Of a stretch of 14,440 nucleotides of DNA, positions 1 to 6,819 are shown piece by piece. The notes under the pieces were generated by a model, which was not told where the DNA came from, did not search any database, and saw only the letters and a list, made by a program, of their open reading frames with translations. The stretch's first letter is position 1. Each line of letters opens with the position of its first letter. The position numbers were made by a program, and so were the translations under genes. The stretch comes from VFJL01 sp043721435 (GTDB lineage Bacteria; Pseudomonadota; Gammaproteobacteria; Burkholderiales; Nitrosomonadaceae), in contig JAYSQR010000101.1 of NCBI GenBank assembly GCA_043721435.1, positions 1 through 14,440 of the forward strand. Direction: 5' to 3'.

Positions 1-24
1 AAGATACAGTTCCGTCTGTCGCAT
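1..24 (-). CDS. 5' end of an unidentified gene, truncated by the window edge
   Basis: An ATG at 22-24 (minus strand) is preceded by a strong Shine-Dalgarno sequence, GAGGAG (31-36), with a 6-nt spacer. An AT-rich stretch that could be a -10 region lies around 60-70. Only eight codons (MRQTELYL) are inside the window, so the product cannot be named. The gene starts just downstream of the point where glycosyltransferase similarity breaks off (about 93). This fits the left part of an insertion sequence with its transposase start, but an ordinary gene is equally possible. A perfect 9-bp inverted repeat (CTGTCGCAT at 16-24, ATGCGACAG at 50-58) brackets the ribosome-binding site and includes the start codon. 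It could sequester translation initiation. Confidence 0.35.
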
Positions 25-92
25 GGCAGGCTCCTCATCATGGGGTGGGTATGCGACAGTATAATATATGATTCGTTATTTATGTGTTTAGA

Positions 93-329
93 TACTAGCG
101 GGAAGCGCTTGCGGATTTGCTGCGGCAGCAGCATGTAGGCATGCAGTGCCGTTTGCAGATTCTTTCTGGGTTCAAGAGTGCCCACTGTGAGCAGATACTG
201 GCCATGCATCAAATCATGGCGAGTTAATAGCGATTGTGTTTCTTCCGCGGAGCGGGGACGAAACATTGGTTCCACCCCCAACGGCACCGACCGGATACGT
301 TCCGGCTGCAAATCGTTTAAATGACAAAC
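93..329 (-). pseudogene. Fragment of a family-4 glycosyltransferase
   Basis: A minus-strand frame open from 329 to the window edge encodes, between about 323 and 93, a recognisable internal piece of a GT4/GT1-type glycosyltransferase. Read in order it contains LQPERIRSVPLGVEPMF, then YLLTVGTLEPRKNL and a helix ending RKRFPLV. In intact family members (about 350-400 residues) PLGV..xF followed by VGTLEPRKNL marks the start of the C-terminal Rossmann domain that binds the nucleotide-sugar donor. Here the N-terminal acceptor domain is absent: a TGA at 330-332 closes the frame upstream. The downstream EGFGLP-type donor-binding region is replaced by unrelated AT-rich sequence after position 93. 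The piece is therefore a gene remnant, probably cut by a rearrangement or insertion. Family assignment rests on these motifs alone. Confidence 0.6.
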
Positions 330-332
330 TCA

Positions 333-460
333 AACCCAGACCCTCACAATAAGGCGGGTTTACACCAAGTGGAACAGAAATGGCCATGATCAGAATAGAC
401 GAAAAGAATACGACCTTAATACCCTGTCTGATGAAGCCAGGAATCAGGTGGCCAGCAAAC
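333..460. other. Unassigned intergenic stretch
   Basis: No convincing gene is seen here. In one minus-strand frame a short stretch reads VPLGVNPPYCEGLGL, which faintly recalls glycosyltransferase motifs. It may be further debris of the neighbouring broken gene in another frame, or chance. The REP array begins directly to the right. Confidence 0.3.
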
Positions 461-520
461 GTAGGGTGCATTCCATGCACCGTGCCCAATGAATACACGT
501 GGTGCACAGAGTGCACCCTA

Positions 521-730
521 CCCCTGATGGGGATTCCATGTAGGGTGCATTGCATGCACCAAGGTAAGGCGTATTTTATGCACCAACCACCCGGCGATAC
601 ACGTGGTGCACAGAGTGTGCACCCTACCCCTGATGGAGATTCCATGTAGGGTGCATTGCATGCACCAAGGTAAGGCGTATTTTATGCACCAACCACCCGG
701 CGATACTCGTGGTGCACAGAGTGCACCCTA
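521..730. repeat. Tandem duplication inside REP array 1 (two copies, 104-106 bp)
   Basis: The segment beginning CCCCTGATGG at 521 is repeated almost exactly from 627. The two copies differ by G/A after TGATGG, by A/T in the GATACxCGTGG stretch, and by a TG dinucleotide present only at the end of copy one. Each copy holds a plus REP unit, a degenerate half-unit and a minus REP unit, so the duplicated module is one complete BIME. This indicates recent tandem amplification. Confidence 0.85.
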
Positions 731-743
731 CACCCGATGGGAA

Positions 744-777
744 TGGCGTAACCGACGTAGGGTGCATTTCATGCACC
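744..777. repeat. Left arm of the 34-bp perfect inverted repeat flanking sapC
   Basis: This stretch is the exact reverse complement of 1807-1840. It consists of one REP unit plus 13 bp of adjoining sequence (TGGCGTAACCGAC). The similarity continues outward from the SapC gene on the right side with two small insertions and one substitution, giving about 55-60 bp of inverted homology in total. Confidence 0.85.
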
Positions 778-958
778 AACATTTTATGATGCGCCAACAT
801 TCCATGCATCATGCCCGGTGAATACGCCCCGCAGGAAGTCCCCTTGGGGGATACGTGGTGCACAGAGTGCACCCTACACCCGATAAAAAGCCTGGTGATT
901 ACACGTGTGCACGAAGTGCACCCTACAGCCGCCGAGATACAACTTGAAAGGATTTACT

Positions 959-1753
959 ATGCCTCAACTCGCTGCCATTACCCTCCAACACTTCGCCAAC
1001 AAAGCCTGGAAGCGTCAGTCCGGCTACGCTCATGCTGCTCAAGCCAATATCTTGTTGATCGTAATGGCGGAACTGGCGAAGCTGGTGCCAGCAGTGCCGC
1101 TGGGTTTTGTGCAGACAGAGGATAAATTCCAACTGGTAGCCGTCACTGCGCTGCAGCCGGGAACGAATCTGTTTATTGCGCCCGATGGCCGCTGGCTGGG
1201 TGGCTATGTGCCCGCAGCCCTGCGTGGTTACCCGTTCCGGTTAGTAAAGCCACAAGATCAAGAGGACAGCATTCTCTGCTTCGATCAAAGCAGTGGCCTG
1301 TTGGTGGAGGCCGGGCAGGGCGTAGCTTTCTTCGACGAGGCTGGCACGCCCAGTCAGGCGGTGAAGGATATTCTGGACTTTCTGGCGCAGACAGATCGCA
1401 ATCGGGTAGTGACCCAAACGGCAGTGGATGCTTTGCAAGCGGCAGGACTCATCCAGCCGTGGCCGCTCAATGTGCAAGATGGGAATAAGGCCGTTGCGGT
1501 AGAAGGACTCTACCGTGTTGACGAGACAGCGCTCAATGCGCTGGATGCCGCCACGCTGCATGGATTGCGTGATAAGGGGGCGCTGGCGCTGGCGTACGCA
1601 CAGTTAATTTCGATGAATCAGTTGAGTGTGCTAGAAAAACTCAGTGTGGTACAAGCGCAAATGCAAGCACAGGCTGCGAGTGCCGCACAGGGATTGGCTA
1701 CGCTGCAAGGTTTTGGTCTGTCGCAAGACGATGGCACGATCAGGTTCTCGTGA
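959..1753 (+). CDS. SapC-family protein
   Basis: This 264-residue protein resembles the SapC family (Pfam SapC; named after a Campylobacter fetus gene linked to the surface S-layer). The reaction or exact role of the family is not established. Recognisable pieces are an N-terminal VPAVPLGFVQ-like strand, FQLVAVTALQPGTNLFI, DGRWLGGYVPAALRGYPF (about residues 80-97) and an FFDEAGTPS turn near the middle. The C-terminal part is Ala/Gln-rich and probably helical (QAQMQAQAASAAQG). Length is normal for the family (about 250). No signal peptide or membrane segment is evident. The ATG at 959 is preferred because AAAGGA lies about 6-11 bases upstream. A GTG at 905 in the same frame lies inside a REP unit and is unlikely to be the start. 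The gene stands alone, with REP clusters on both sides that are inverted copies of one another. Confidence 0.8.
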   Translation: MPQLAAITLQHFANKAWKRQSGYAHAAQANILLIVMAELAKLVPAVPLGFVQTEDKFQLVAVTALQPGTNLFIAPDGRWLGGYVPAALRGYPFRLVKPQDQEDSILCFDQSSGLLVEAGQGVAFFDEAGTPSQAVKDILDFLAQTDRNRVVTQTAVDALQAAGLIQPWPLNVQDGNKAVAVEGLYRVDETALNALDAATLHGLRDKGALALAYAQLISMNQLSVLEKLSVVQAQMQAQAASAAQGLATLQGFGLSQDDGTIRFS

Positions 1754-1806
1754 GCGGGTGGAATGGTCTAGGCAATAATATTTGCATAGTGCATGGAATG
1801 GTGCAT

Positions 1807-1840
1807 GGTGCATGAAATGCACCCTACGTCGGTTACGCCA
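1807..1840. repeat. Right arm of the 34-bp perfect inverted repeat flanking sapC
   Basis: Exact reverse complement of 744-777. Beyond the 34 identical bases this copy has a 4-base and a 1-base insertion relative to array 1 before similarity resumes at TGTAGGGTGCA (1857-1867). The arms are about 1.03 kb apart and enclose the whole SapC gene. Confidence 0.85.
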
Positions 1841-1972
1841 CCCATTCCCTATCGGCTGTAGGGTGCATGAATGGTGCATAGAATGCACCCTACATGGAAT
1901 CCTCACCAGCGTAGGGTGCACTCTGTGCACCACGGATGGTCAGGTATTCCATGCACCAATCATGCATCCTAC
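1807..1972. repeat. REP/BIME array 2 between convergent sapC and comEC
   Basis: Same palindromic unit as array 1. Minus-oriented units lie at 1807-1827 and 1873-1893. A half-unit lies at 1858-1868, so that GTAGGGTGCAT...ATGCACCCTAC forms a larger dyad over 1858-1893. A plus unit lies at 1911-1931. A degenerate minus unit, readable on that strand as GTAGGATGCATG, lies at 1961-1972 and is followed by TTGGTGCATGG. The array separates two convergent genes, a typical REP location, and could limit read-through between them. Its last unit overlaps the stop codon of comEC. Confidence 0.85.
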
Positions 1973-4359
1973 GGGGCATCCTGCCAGTAGCGCCGATATT
2001 TCGCGCGCCAGGTTTCGACCGTGACATTGTTGTCGGCAAAACGCAGCAGTACCGCGCCATCAGTATCACTGCGCAGCAGCCTGCTGCCTTGGGCGCGGTA
2101 GCGTTCCATCACTTCTTCTCGCGGGTGGCCAAAGCGATTGCGATAGCCGACGGTGAATATTGTCAGCGCGGGATCCACCTGCTGCACGAATTCCTCGACG
2201 GAAGAAGTCTTGCTGCCATGATGCGGCGCTATCAGCACGGTTGCAGAGAGCGCATCACCGGCCCGGGCAAGCAGTTCGCGTTCGGATTTCTTTTCGATAT
2301 CGGCAGGCAGCAGCACACTGCCGTGGACTGTGGTGATTTTCAATACGCAGCTTAAAGCGTTGGTCTTAAGCTTGGGGTTAGCATAGCTTTGTTCCAGAGG
2401 ATGCAACATGTCGAAGCGCACCCCGTCCCAATCCCACGACTCTCCCGCACGGCAGTTACGTTTATTGATAGCGGTTTGCTGAACCGGATGATCGGCGTTC
2501 AGGGATGACACCAGCCATTGCACCGGTACCGCATCCAGCACTGACAGCGCGCCGCCACTGTGATCCGTGTCGGCATGCGATACGATCATGGCATCCAGCT
2601 GTCTGACGCCCTCGCCACGCAAAAAAGGGACAATGATGCGGTTGCCACTATCAGCATCGGAATTGAAACCGGGACCGGTATCGTAGAGCAGTGCGTTATT
2701 TTCGGTGCGCGCCACGACTGCCAACCCCTGGCCTACATCCAGTACGGTGAGCCACAACTCCCCGGCAGCCGGTCTGGGCGGCAGCAACAGAAACATTGGC
2801 AACAGCGCCACCGCTCCCAGCCAGCGGGCAGGAAAGCCTGCGGAAAATCCCAATCCCCCTCCACCCGGCAGCAGCATCCAGACGATGCCAGCCATGCCTG
2901 CCGCTATGGTCCAGGGTGGCGGCGCATGCTGACTCCAGACTGCTTGCGGTACCTCGCTCAACCAGCGCAACAGCTCCATGCAGCCGCTCAACACCATGTG
3001 TGCGGGCAGCAACATGAAATCAAGCGGCGGCAATGCCGCCAGCAGCGTTAGCGGAACCACCACCAGGCTCACCAGCGGGATGGCGATGGCGTTGGCAATC
3101 GGTGAGACCAGTGATACCTGCTGGAACATTGCCAGTAACGGCGGGATCAGGCCAAGAGTGATCGCCCACTGCACCCGCGCCCAACCGGTCAACCAGTGCA
3201 TTTTGCCGATACGCCCGACCGTCACCAGCATGATGATCGCAATCGCACCGAAAGACAGCCAGAAACCGGGGGAGAGCACTGCCCAGGGATCGAGCACCAC
3301 CACCGCCAGCAGAGCCCAAGTCAGCACCGCTGTCGCAGAAGTAAGGCGTCCCAGCCACAGGGCAATGGCTACTACCGCGAGCATATAAACGGTGCGCTGT
3401 GCCGGCACCGCGAAACCGGCAAGTAATGCGTAGCCCAATGCCGCCGCCAGTCCGGCAACGGCCGCAGCTTTGCGTGCCGGCAGCCACAGCGTCAGGTGAT
3501 GGCTGCAGCGCCACAACCAATATACCAGCGCGAATACCAGGCTCGATACCATGGTCACGTGCAGCCCGGAGATGCTCATGAGATGGTTGACGCCGGTGCG
3601 CGTGAACACCTGCCACTGCTCGCGCGGAATGGCGCGTTGTTCGCCTATCGCCAGCGCGACCAGAACACCGGCATATGCGCGATCGGGCAGTGCCTGAATG
3701 AATCGTTCACGAATCTCCTGCCGCAAGCGCTCAATCCGGTAAGCAGGCCGGTTGACCAGTTTGTCCAGGCGCAAATTATCGTCGGCTTTGCGTACGTAAC
3801 CGGTGGCACGGATGTTACGCTCCAGCGTCGATTCCTCGAAATCGAAACCGTGAGGGTTGCTGCTGCCATGCGGGCGCTTGAGCCGCGCTGTGAGCTGCCA
3901 GCGTTCACCTGCGTTGATCTGGGGCGGCAGGGCCTCGGCGTTGCTGGCATGCTTGCCGCGCTCCTTGTACCAGGCCAGTGAAATACGCGCGGGCACGACG
4001 GCACCTTCGGTTAATACCTGCTCCACGTCGAATGTAAAGCGGGTAAAGAGTTCGTTGGTTTGCGGCAGTTCCGCCACTACTCCGACGAGCTGAATATCGC
4101 GTCTTTCCCATTCATGCGGCAGTGCATCAGCCAGCCGCCAGTGAGCAAAAGCGGCTGCCCAGAAAAATCCTGCAGCGAGAAAAACCACAACCAGCAGAAT
4201 TTTTCCCGCAGCGGTCAAAATGGGGGTCCGGCAGCGCCAGAGCAGGAATGCGGATACTGCACCGGGCAGCAGCACCCATGCCCACGAGATTTCGGGCAAT
4301 ACGGCCTGCTGCTGGAGCAGAGCCGTTCCCAGAGCAAACGCAAGAATATTTGCTTGCAT
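1969..4359 (-). CDS. comEC: ComEC/Rec2 DNA-uptake channel protein
   Basis: This polytopic inner-membrane protein carries single-stranded DNA into the cytoplasm during natural transformation. It has the usual three-part layout over 796 residues: N-terminal membrane segments with a DUF4131-type soluble domain (to about residue 200), the Competence domain with many membrane helices (about 225-500, including NHLMSISGLHVT near 258-269), and a C-terminal metallo-beta-lactamase-like domain (about 540-780). The last domain keeps LDVGQG, SHADTDHSGG (metal-binding HxDxDH near 595-600) and APHHGS. The ATG at 4357-4359 (MQANILAF) is chosen over an upstream GTG at 4390-4392 because GTGGGAAC lies just before it. 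The last sense codons are followed by TAG (1969-1971), which is part of a degenerate REP unit. The gene diverges from the DUF2062 gene. No truncation or frameshift is seen. Confidence 0.9.
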   Translation of the reverse strand: MQANILAFALGTALLQQQAVLPEISWAWVLLPGAVSAFLLWRCRTPILTAAGKILLVVVFLAAGFFWAAAFAHWRLADALPHEWERRDIQLVGVVAELPQTNELFTRFTFDVEQVLTEGAVVPARISLAWYKERGKHASNAEALPPQINAGERWQLTARLKRPHGSSNPHGFDFEESTLERNIRATGYVRKADDNLRLDKLVNRPAYRIERLRQEIRERFIQALPDRAYAGVLVALAIGEQRAIPREQWQVFTRTGVNHLMSISGLHVTMVSSLVFALVYWLWRCSHHLTLWLPARKAAAVAGLAAALGYALLAGFAVPAQRTVYMLAVVAIALWLGRLTSATAVLTWALLAVVVLDPWAVLSPGFWLSFGAIAIIMLVTVGRIGKMHWLTGWARVQWAITLGLIPPLLAMFQQVSLVSPIANAIAIPLVSLVVVPLTLLAALPPLDFMLLPAHMVLSGCMELLRWLSEVPQAVWSQHAPPPWTIAAGMAGIVWMLLPGGGGLGFSAGFPARWLGAVALLPMFLLLPPRPAAGELWLTVLDVGQGLAVVARTENNALLYDTGPGFNSDADSGNRIIVPFLRGEGVRQLDAMIVSHADTDHSGGALSVLDAVPVQWLVSSLNADHPVQQTAINKRNCRAGESWDWDGVRFDMLHPLEQSYANPKLKTNALSCVLKITTVHGSVLLPADIEKKSERELLARAGDALSATVLIAPHHGSKTSSVEEFVQQVDPALTIFTVGYRNRFGHPREEVMERYRAQGSRLLRSDTDGAVLLRFADNNVTVETWRAKYRRYWQDAP

Positions 4360-4512
4360 CAGCAGTTCCCACTCTGTGTGTGAATGGTTCACCCGAGAAT
4401 TCTGTGGGTGATACGCCGAAGCAGCTCAATGCTATCTGCTCCTAATTGATTCTAGGTCAAATAGATTCGTAGGGTAGTATAGTGGCCGGGTTATTTGCCA
4501 CGTTGGTAGCTC

Positions 4513-5067
4513 GTGCTCCGAAAATATCTCAAGAAATACCTGCCTTCCCACGAGAGCATCCGGCAGAACCGGTTTGTCGGGCTGTTCGGTGGATTGCTGC
4601 ATCACCACAATCTGTGGTATCTGCATCGCCGTTCGGTGGCGGGCGGAGTAGCAGTCGGTTTTTTCGCTGGCATGATTCCCGGCAGCAACCCGGTACAGTT
4701 CTTTTTCGCCGCGCTGTTTGCCGTCATCTTCAAGGTGAACCTCCCGGTAGCGGCATTCACCACGCTTTATTCCAATCCTTTCACCATCGTGCCGCTTTAT
4801 ATCGCTGCTTATGCCATCGGTGAGTTTGTTTTAGGCAACGGCAGCGGCGCTGTGCCTATGACCGATTTGCATCTGCTGGACAAGAATATTAGTGAATGGA
4901 TTCCTGCGCTGGTAGACTGGGCAATCTCCCTCGGCAAGCCACTGCTGGCAGGGATGTTTCTGCTGGCGCTATTGCTTGCGCTAACCAGCTATCTGGCCGT
5001 GCGCGGTGCGTGGCGGCTATATGTTATTTATGAGTGGCGCAAACGGGCAAAACGGCGCCACCACTGA
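4513..5067 (+). CDS. DUF2062 family membrane protein
   Basis: This 184-residue protein matches the DUF2062 family, whose function is unknown. It has a basic N-terminus (LRKYLKKYLPSHESIRQNR), then the family core with RRSVAGGVAVGFFAGMIPG and VNLPVAAFTTLYSNPFTIVPLY. Hydrophobic segments lie at about residues 43-75, 80-105 and 140-165, followed by a very basic C-terminus (EWRKRAKRRHH). The start is a GTG at 4513-4515 with only a weak upstream GGTAG. No better in-frame start preserves the conserved N-terminus. It lies divergent from comEC, a neighbourhood seen in other betaproteobacteria. Its stop codon is 12 bases before the preferred start of the glycosylase gene, so the two are probably co-transcribed. 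Confidence 0.82.
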   Translation: MLRKYLKKYLPSHESIRQNRFVGLFGGLLHHHNLWYLHRRSVAGGVAVGFFAGMIPGSNPVQFFFAALFAVIFKVNLPVAAFTTLYSNPFTIVPLYIAAYAIGEFVLGNGSGAVPMTDLHLLDKNISEWIPALVDWAISLGKPLLAGMFLLALLLALTSYLAVRGAWRLYVIYEWRKRAKRRHH

Positions 5068-5079
5068 TTGGATGAATCT

Positions 5080-5697
5080 ATGATTCCAGCATACTGGAAG
5101 CAGGCGACACGGGAACTGGCTGAGTGTGATGAAGTGATGCATAAGCTCATTCAGCGCTTCGCAGGGGCTACGCTACGCTCGCATGGTGATGCTTTCATCA
5201 CCTTGGCGCGTTCCATCATCGGCCAGCAGATTTCTATCAAGGCGGCCGAGAGTGTCTGGCAGAAACTGGCTATAGTGGTTTCCGCGATTACACCTGATGC
5301 TGTGCTGGGTACGGACAACAGCGTCTTGCGGGCTTGCGGTCTCTCCTTGCGGAAAGTGACTTATCTACAAGATTTGTCGCGGCACTTTATCAGCGGGACG
5401 TTGAATGAAACGGCATGGAAGAGAGTTGATGACGAAGCCCTCATCGCCGAATTGATGCAGGTAAAGGGCATTGGGCGCTGGACTGCGGAAATGTTTCTGA
5501 TTTTTCACATGCTGCGCCCGAATGTGCTGCCGCTGGACGATCTCGGCCTGCAGCGCGCGATCAGCCTGCACTACAACGCCAGTCAGCCAGTGAGCCGGCT
5601 CAAGATGCGTGCCATCGCGAAGCCGTGGCAACCGTGGTGTTCTGTGGCGACATGGTATTTGTGGCGCAGCCTTGATCCCCAGCCAGTAGAGTATTGA
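5080..5697 (+). CDS. DNA-3-methyladenine glycosylase, AlkA-like (HhH-GPD family)
   Basis: This enzyme should excise alkylated purines as the first step of base-excision repair. The 205-residue protein has the HhH-GPD fold. LARSIIGQQISIKAA (about 42-56) is the entry helix. ELMQVKGIGRWTAEMFL (about 124-140) is the helix-hairpin-helix with its GIGRWTA loop. LPLDDLGLQ (about 150-158) carries the catalytic aspartate, most likely the second Asp (about 154). The tail PWCSVATWYLWRSLDP matches the family's usual PWRSVATWYLWRSLDP except that Cys replaces Arg. The length is that of the short AlkA group, which lacks the extra N-terminal domain of E. coli AlkA. The ATG at 5080 is preferred; a TTG at 5068 directly after the preceding stop is possible. 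A MITE-like element begins at the base after the stop codon. Confidence 0.85.
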   Translation: MIPAYWKQATRELAECDEVMHKLIQRFAGATLRSHGDAFITLARSIIGQQISIKAAESVWQKLAIVVSAITPDAVLGTDNSVLRACGLSLRKVTYLQDLSRHFISGTLNETAWKRVDDEALIAELMQVKGIGRWTAEMFLIFHMLRPNVLPLDDLGLQRAISLHYNASQPVSRLKMRAIAKPWQPWCSVATWYLWRSLDPQPVEY

Positions 5698-5970
5698 GGA
5701 ACCGCTAAACAAGTCCTCCGTGGAGCGCGTTGCTGTCAAAATCGGGATGATTGTAAGGCGCGCGACGCAGGTCGTAGCTCGGCCTACGAGGCCAAGGAGC
5801 GCAACGCAGCAAGCGCCGGATTTTGCCGCAACCCTACGGGACGGGGCTTTGCAGGAGGTCTGCGGTGTCAGGCTCGTAGCGAAGGGAATAACCATTCGCG
5901 TCCTCGCCTTTCGTGCATCCCATCCCGCAAAACCGCCGTCGCGCCCACGTGGGACTTGTTTAGCGGTTCC
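5698..5970. mobile_element. 273-bp MITE-like element with 19-bp terminal inverted repeats
   Basis: GGAACCGCTAAACAAGTCC at 5698-5716 is repeated as its exact reverse complement at 5952-5970. The inverted similarity continues imperfectly inward (CGTGG-A-GCGCG against CGTGG-GCGCG), giving ends of about 32 bp. The interior is GC-rich and holds small hairpins (for example CGTAG/CTACG around 5774-5790) but no coding frame with gene-like features. Size, ends and lack of a transposase fit a non-autonomous element moved by a transposase encoded elsewhere. The family is not recognised. No clear target-site duplication is seen: the flanks are TATTGA on the left and CTAGAA on the right. The left end abuts the glycosylase stop codon without harming the gene. 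Confidence 0.72.
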
Positions 5971-6141
5971 CTAGAATCCAGATTTCGTCACAATACTTCG
6001 TTGCTCACAAAAAATGCTTCCTTACATATCAGCTATATGCTGCGTCTACATTTTTGGTTCCCGTCTCGTCTTGTTTAGAACTCTGAATTTTTAGAAGTAT
6101 TCTAAGGAAATTCCCAATCTGCGCGTGCTCGGCTGGTACGC
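5971..6141. other. AT-rich palindromic intergenic spacer
   Basis: No gene is seen. An imperfect palindrome lies at about 6009-6060: CAAAAAATG and CATTTTTGG form the outer arms and CATAT-CAGCT-ATATG the core. A smaller perfect dyad, TTAGAA-GTA-TTCTAA, lies at 6091-6105. The 10-mer TCTTGTTTAG at 6069-6078 resembles the end of the neighbouring MITE (ACTTGTTTAG), possibly a remnant of a related element. The spacer separates the convergent glycosylase and lolD genes. No GC-rich terminator with a T tract was found for either. Confidence 0.5.
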
Positions 6142-6819
6142 TCATTCGGTTAACACCCCATCCACCAGCCGCAAAATCCGCCCAGCCCGGGCAGCCAGTT
6201 GCGCATCATGGGTGACGATGATGAAACTCGCGCCCACGTTGCGGTTAAGTTCCAGCATCAATTCAAATACCCCGCCGGCGGTGTGCCGGTCGAGATTGCC
6301 CGTAGGTTCGTCGGCAAGGACACAGGCAGGCTGAGTGACTAGCGCCCGCGCCACTGCCGCACGTTGACGCTCGCCGCCGGAGAGCTCCCCAGGGGTGTGG
6401 GAGAGGCGATGCCCCAGGCCGACCTGTTTCAACACTGTTGCCGCCCGGTCATAGGCTTCGCTGCTGCTCATACGCCGGATCAGCAGCGGCATGGCGACAT
6501 TCTCCAGCGCGCTGAATTCCGGTAACAGATGGTGGAACTGATAAATAAAACCTAGCGAACGGTTACGCAGCTGGCATCTTTCTTCTTCGTTGATGGTAGC
6601 GATATTCTGCCCCATGATACGGATGTCGCCGGCGCTGGGTGCATCCAGTCCACCCAGCAGGTGCAGCAGCGTACTTTTGCCCGAGCCCGACGCACCGACA
6701 ATGGCGAGCGTTTCACCTGCTGTCACCTCCAGGTCGATGCCCAGCAGCACAGGCACTTCGAGTTCGCCCTGATAGTAGCTCTTGCGCAGGTTGCGGCAGA
6801 AAATGATCGGCTTACTCAT
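6142..6819 (-). CDS. lolD: Lipoprotein-releasing system ATP-binding protein LolD
   Basis: This ABC ATPase powers release of outer-membrane lipoproteins from the inner membrane to the carrier LolA. The 225-residue protein (family usual about 225-235) shows Walker A GASGSGKST at 42-50, the Q-loop in FIYQFHHLLPEFSALEN (Q94), signature LSGGERQR at 146-153, Walker B CVLADEPTGNLD at 166-177 and the H-loop histidine at 204 in IVTHD. FIYQFHHLLPEF-ALENV is characteristic of the LolD/MacB branch, and adjacency to the LolC/E-type permease selects LolD. Its ATG overlaps the permease stop in an 8-base ATGAGTAA, suggesting translational coupling. Confidence 0.93.
   Translation of the reverse strand: MSKPIIFCRNLRKSYYQGELEVPVLLGIDLEVTAGETLAIVGASGSGKSTLLHLLGGLDAPSAGDIRIMGQNIATINEEERCQLRNRSLGFIYQFHHLLPEFSALENVAMPLLIRRMSSSEAYDRAATVLKQVGLGHRLSHTPGELSGGERQRAAVARALVTQPACVLADEPTGNLDRHTAGGVFELMLELNRNVGASFIIVTHDAQLAARAGRILRLVDGVLTE

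Larger units (their letters stand above)
461..926. repeat. REP/BIME array 1 (GTAG-footed palindromes)
   Basis: At least eight copies of one short palindromic unit occur here. The unit is GTAGGGTGCA, five variable bases, then TGCACC. The arms GGTGCA/TGCACC form a hairpin and GTAG sits at its foot. Plus-oriented units are at 461-481, 540-560, 646-666 and 757-777. Minus-oriented units are at 501-521, 605-627 (with a 2-base TG insertion), 711-731, 857-877 and 906-926 (one arm mismatch). Degenerate half-units (TTTTATGCACC) end at 584 and 690. Units alternate in orientation, as in BIMEs. A GTAG tetranucleotide at the foot of a hairpin is a known hallmark of REP elements mobilised by RAYT (TnpA-REP) transposases of the IS200/IS605 superfamily. 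No RAYT gene is in this window. The translated frames here are low-complexity Cys/His/Met products of the repeat and are not genes. Confidence 0.88.

Noticed and set aside
380..872. Open frames on both strands within REP array 1 (70-143 codons), two sharing an identical peptide
   Set aside because: They are translations of the palindromic repeats. The shared peptide comes from the tandem duplication, the composition is unnatural (Cys, His, Met rich) and there are no suitable starts.
461..926. Possible CRISPR array
   Set aside because: Units alternate in orientation, spacing is irregular, and the intervening sequences are themselves repeated instead of unique spacers. No cas gene is present.
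1936..4445. Many plus-strand frames opposite comEC
   Set aside because: None shows family motifs or a plausible ribosome-binding site; the minus-strand ComEC protein has all expected domains.
5365..5974. Open frames crossing the glycosylase 3' end and the MITE
   Set aside because: They span the boundary between gene and mobile element and show no protein similarity I recognise.
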